Shown here one piece after another: positions 61,911-64,000 of a DNA stretch of 64,000 nucleotides (position 1 is its first letter; each line of letters starts with the position of its first letter). Origin of the DNA: Paenibacillus soyae (GTDB taxonomy: Bacteria > Bacillota > Bacilli > Paenibacillales > Paenibacillaceae); assembly GCF_024623455.1 (NCBI RefSeq), contig NZ_JANIPJ010000001.1, positions 62,001-126,000 of the forward strand, given 5' to 3'. The notes under the pieces are model-generated. The model was given only the letters and a program-made list of their open reading frames with translations. It had not been told where the DNA came from and did not search any database. A program made the position numbers and the translations under genes.

Positions 61911-63731
61911 ATGAAAGTCGTGTTATCTACCCTTAACGCCAAGTTCATCCATACTTCGCTCGCTTTGCGCTGTCTGAAAGCCTATAGCGAGCATCAATTC
62001 GATATAGAAATCGCCGAATATACGATCAAGGATCCGGCCATGAACATCGCGTCCGATCTTTTCTCCAGAAATCCCGACGTGGTCGGCTTCTCCTGCTATA
62101 TTTGGAACATCGAAGAGACGATCACGGTCGTCAACATGCTGCGCAAAATAAAACCGGAGCTGAAGATCGTGCTCGGCGGGCCCGAGGTGAGCTACGACAC
62201 CGATCATTGGATGGAACGTCTGCCCGAAGTCGATTTCATCGTCGTGGGCGAGGGCGAAGAGACCTTCCACCATCTGCTCACCGAAATCGAAGGAGACGGC
62301 AAATTCCATATGGTGTTCGGCATCGCGTACCGGAAGGTTCGGGATGGCAAGTCCGAGACTCTGATCACTCCGCCTAGGCCGAAGCTGAACCTAAACGAGC
62401 TGCCGTCGCCGCACCGGTTCCAGGAAGATATCCCGCAGCTCGGCAGCCGGGTCGTCTATTTCGAGACGAGCCGAGGCTGTCCGTTCAGCTGCCAGTTCTG
62501 CCTCTCCAGCATCGAGGTCGGCGTTCGGTATTTCGATATGGAGCGGACCAAATCCGATATCCTGTATCTGATCGACAACGGGGCCAAGCTGATCAAGTTC
62601 GTCGACCGCACCTTCAATATCAAACGGGATTACGCCCTCGAAATATTCCAGTTCCTCATCGAGAACCACCGGGGCTGCGTGTTCCAATTCGAGATTACGG
62701 CGGACATCATGCGGCCGGAGGTGCTGGATTACTTGGCCGAGCACGCGCCGCCCGGCATCTTCCGCTTCGAGATCGGGGTACAGTCGACCAACGATCCGAC
62801 GAATCTTGCCGTGCAGCGCCGCCAGAATTGGAACAAGCTCGTCCGGACGGTAACGAAAGTGAAGGATTCCGGCAAGATCGATCAGCATCTCGACCTCATC
62901 GCCGGACTGCCGCTCGAGAACTACGATACGTTCAGAGGCACCTTCAACGACGTGTTCGCCCTCCGTCCCGAGGAGCTGCAGCTCGGCTTCCTGAAGATGC
63001 TGCGCGGAACCGGGCTCAGGCGGGACGCGGAGAAATGGGGCTACATCTATATGGATCGGGCGCCTTACGAGATGCTGGGCAACGATCTGATGCCGTTCGG
63101 GGACATCGTGCGCATCAAGCGCGTCGAAGACGTGCTGGAGAAATATTGGAACGCGCACCGGATGGACCATACGATTCTGTATTTGGTCGATACGGTGTTC
63201 AGCTCGCCTTTCGATTTCTTCCAGCAGTTCGGAGACTATTGGGAGGGACGCGGCTGGCAGAAGATCGGCCATCAGCTGGAGGATCTATTCTCCAGGCTGT
63301 GGGCGTTCCTGCAAGCGGCGAAGGACGACGAAACGGCAGGCTCGGCGCTTGATCTCGAGGTCGTGCTCGGGCTCATGCAGTACGACTACTTCCTGAATCA
63401 TAACTACAAACCGCGCAAGACGTGGTGGGAGTTTACGATGGATAAGCCGGAATGGGCCGGCTGGATGAAGAAGCTTTCCGACTCGCCGGCGGAGGCATCT
63501 GCCGAATTCGCCGAGCTTGGACTTGGCGAGCGGGAGCTCCATAAGCATGCGGTCATCGAGAAGCTGCCGTTCGACCTGCGTCATTATTTGGAGACGGGGG
63601 AGATTGCGAAAGAACGGCATACGCTCTTGGTTATGCTGTACGCGATCGACCAAAGCGGCAGCAAGCCGAAGCCGCGGCCGTTCTTCCTAACGCTGACGCC
63701 GGAAGAAGCAGGCGTTACGACGAAACAATAG
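61911..63731 (+). CDS. B12-binding radical SAM protein with DUF4080
   Basis: 606 residues. N-terminal cobalamin-binding fold (STLNAKFIHTSLALRCLKAY, DVVGFSCYIWNIEETITV, LGGPEVSYD), without the canonical DxHxxG His motif. The radical SAM core has CPFSCQFC, then DNGAKLIKFVDRTFNI and FEIGVQSTN. The C-terminal 180 residues match DUF4080 (LVDTVFSSPFDFFQQFGDYW). Members are Firmicute proteins with unknown substrate. AGAGG precedes ATG 61911. Confidence 0.93.
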   Translation: MKVVLSTLNAKFIHTSLALRCLKAYSEHQFDIEIAEYTIKDPAMNIASDLFSRNPDVVGFSCYIWNIEETITVVNMLRKIKPELKIVLGGPEVSYDTDHWMERLPEVDFIVVGEGEETFHHLLTEIEGDGKFHMVFGIAYRKVRDGKSETLITPPRPKLNLNELPSPHRFQEDIPQLGSRVVYFETSRGCPFSCQFCLSSIEVGVRYFDMERTKSDILYLIDNGAKLIKFVDRTFNIKRDYALEIFQFLIENHRGCVFQFEITADIMRPEVLDYLAEHAPPGIFRFEIGVQSTNDPTNLAVQRRQNWNKLVRTVTKVKDSGKIDQHLDLIAGLPLENYDTFRGTFNDVFALRPEELQLGFLKMLRGTGLRRDAEKWGYIYMDRAPYEMLGNDLMPFGDIVRIKRVEDVLEKYWNAHRMDHTILYLVDTVFSSPFDFFQQFGDYWEGRGWQKIGHQLEDLFSRLWAFLQAAKDDETAGSALDLEVVLGLMQYDYFLNHNYKPRKTWWEFTMDKPEWAGWMKKLSDSPAEASAEFAELGLGERELHKHAVIEKLPFDLRHYLETGEIAKERHTLLVMLYAIDQSGSKPKPRPFFLTLTPEEAGVTTKQ

Positions 63732-63747
63732 AGCGATTAAAAGAAAG

Positions 63748-63798
63748 AAAAGCTATTCCTCGAGACCGGTCCCGGTATTCGAGGAATAGCTTTTTTTT
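63748..63798. terminator. bidirectional terminator at the right end
   Basis: AAAAGCTATTCCTCGA pairs perfectly with TCGAGGAATAGCTTTT, 16 bp, with T- and A-runs on both sides. It serves both the radical SAM gene and the leftward partial gene. Confidence 0.92.
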
Positions 63799-63824
63799 GG
63801 ATAAAACGAGCGTTAGTATGAAGC

Positions 63825-64000
63825 TTATTTCGCGCTCCCTGGAGTTCCGGGCTGGAACAGCTCAAGCAGCTCGCCGTCCGGTCCGTAGAAGAAGAAGTAA
63901 CGGGCGCCGTTCGGCAGCGTCGTAATCTCCTCGTCCTTCAGCTCCACCTGCGGCAGTGCCTTCAAACGCGCGAACTCGGCCTCGACGTCGTCTACCGTAA
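63825..64000 (-). CDS. VOC (glyoxalase-like) family protein, C-terminal part
   Basis: The window cuts this leftward gene; only the last 58 residues are visible. DVEAEFARLKALPQVELKDE and YFFFYGPDGELLELFQP are typical of the second half of a VOC domain, with the metal-ligand Glu in ELLELFQ. The frame ends at a TAA at 63825-63827, near the shared terminator. Substrate unknown. Confidence 0.75.
   Translation of the reverse strand, partial: TVDDVEAEFARLKALPQVELKDEEITTLPNGARYFFFYGPDGELLELFQPGTPGSAK

Overview
The window is a GC-rich (by eye mid-50s %) segment of a spore-forming Gram-positive chromosome, most likely Paenibacillaceae (Paenibacillus or Cohnella type). The evidence is the Bacillus-like neighbourhood lipA-lytH-yunB-yutD, the sporulation genes yunB, lytH and ylbJ, a YesMN-type two-component pair, CcpN with YqfL, strong purine-rich Shine-Dalgarno sites, and frequent GTG/TTG starts. 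I saw no rRNA, tRNA or CRISPR array. All statements come from reading sequence and known family motifs; no database search was run.

Layout. 80-3943: a SEC-C protein, then a TetR regulator, an alpha/beta hydrolase and a DeoR regulator reading rightward. 3925-6440: an AT-rich accessory island at the 3' end of the DeoR gene, with a structured RNA-like segment resembling a group II intron 5' part, two orphan exported proteins and an N-terminally truncated matrixin. 6447-15881: a carbohydrate-uptake locus (YesM-like kinase, YesN-like regulator, two ABC permeases, a solute-binding lipoprotein, and a large anchored DUF6259-like putative glycoside hydrolase with a discoidin-like tail). 16055-17502: a FetAB-like ABC exporter. 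17545-17850: a 102-bp tandem repeat array. 18324-25787: a sugar isomerase-like protein, a MITE-like element, then yunB, lytH, lipA, yutD, nadK and ylbJ. 25986-31755: a tiny membrane protein, truncated haemoglobin, DUF2225, YycC, oligoendopeptidase F, ccpN-yqfL and ndk.

31762-42225 is a complete monoderm Tad/Flp-type pilus operon: TadZ/CpaE-like ATPase, CpaF motor, TadB/TadC platform, Flp1-like pilin, three TadE/TadG-like pseudopilin-type proteins, an A24 prepilin peptidase and an FHA-domain protein. Its promoter sits before a strong intrinsic hairpin, so a leader attenuator is likely, and its first gene appears to start at CTG.

42222-51690 is mostly housekeeping: epimerase, lipoprotein, DUF2621, nfo, purU, tkt, ppnP, DUF420, pgi and a YvyE/YigZ protein. 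51807-55722 is a sulfate ABC transporter operon behind a CymR-like operator. 55867-60030 is an iron/peroxide group: fur with a PerR-type box, a DUF1450 gene with a perfect Fur box over its promoter, and ferritin with a second PerR-like box. Between these lie a CWC zinc-finger protein, a HAD phosphatase and an S41 protease. The right end holds a secreted trypsin-like protease, a B12-binding radical SAM protein and the C-terminal end of a VOC protein cut by the window edge.
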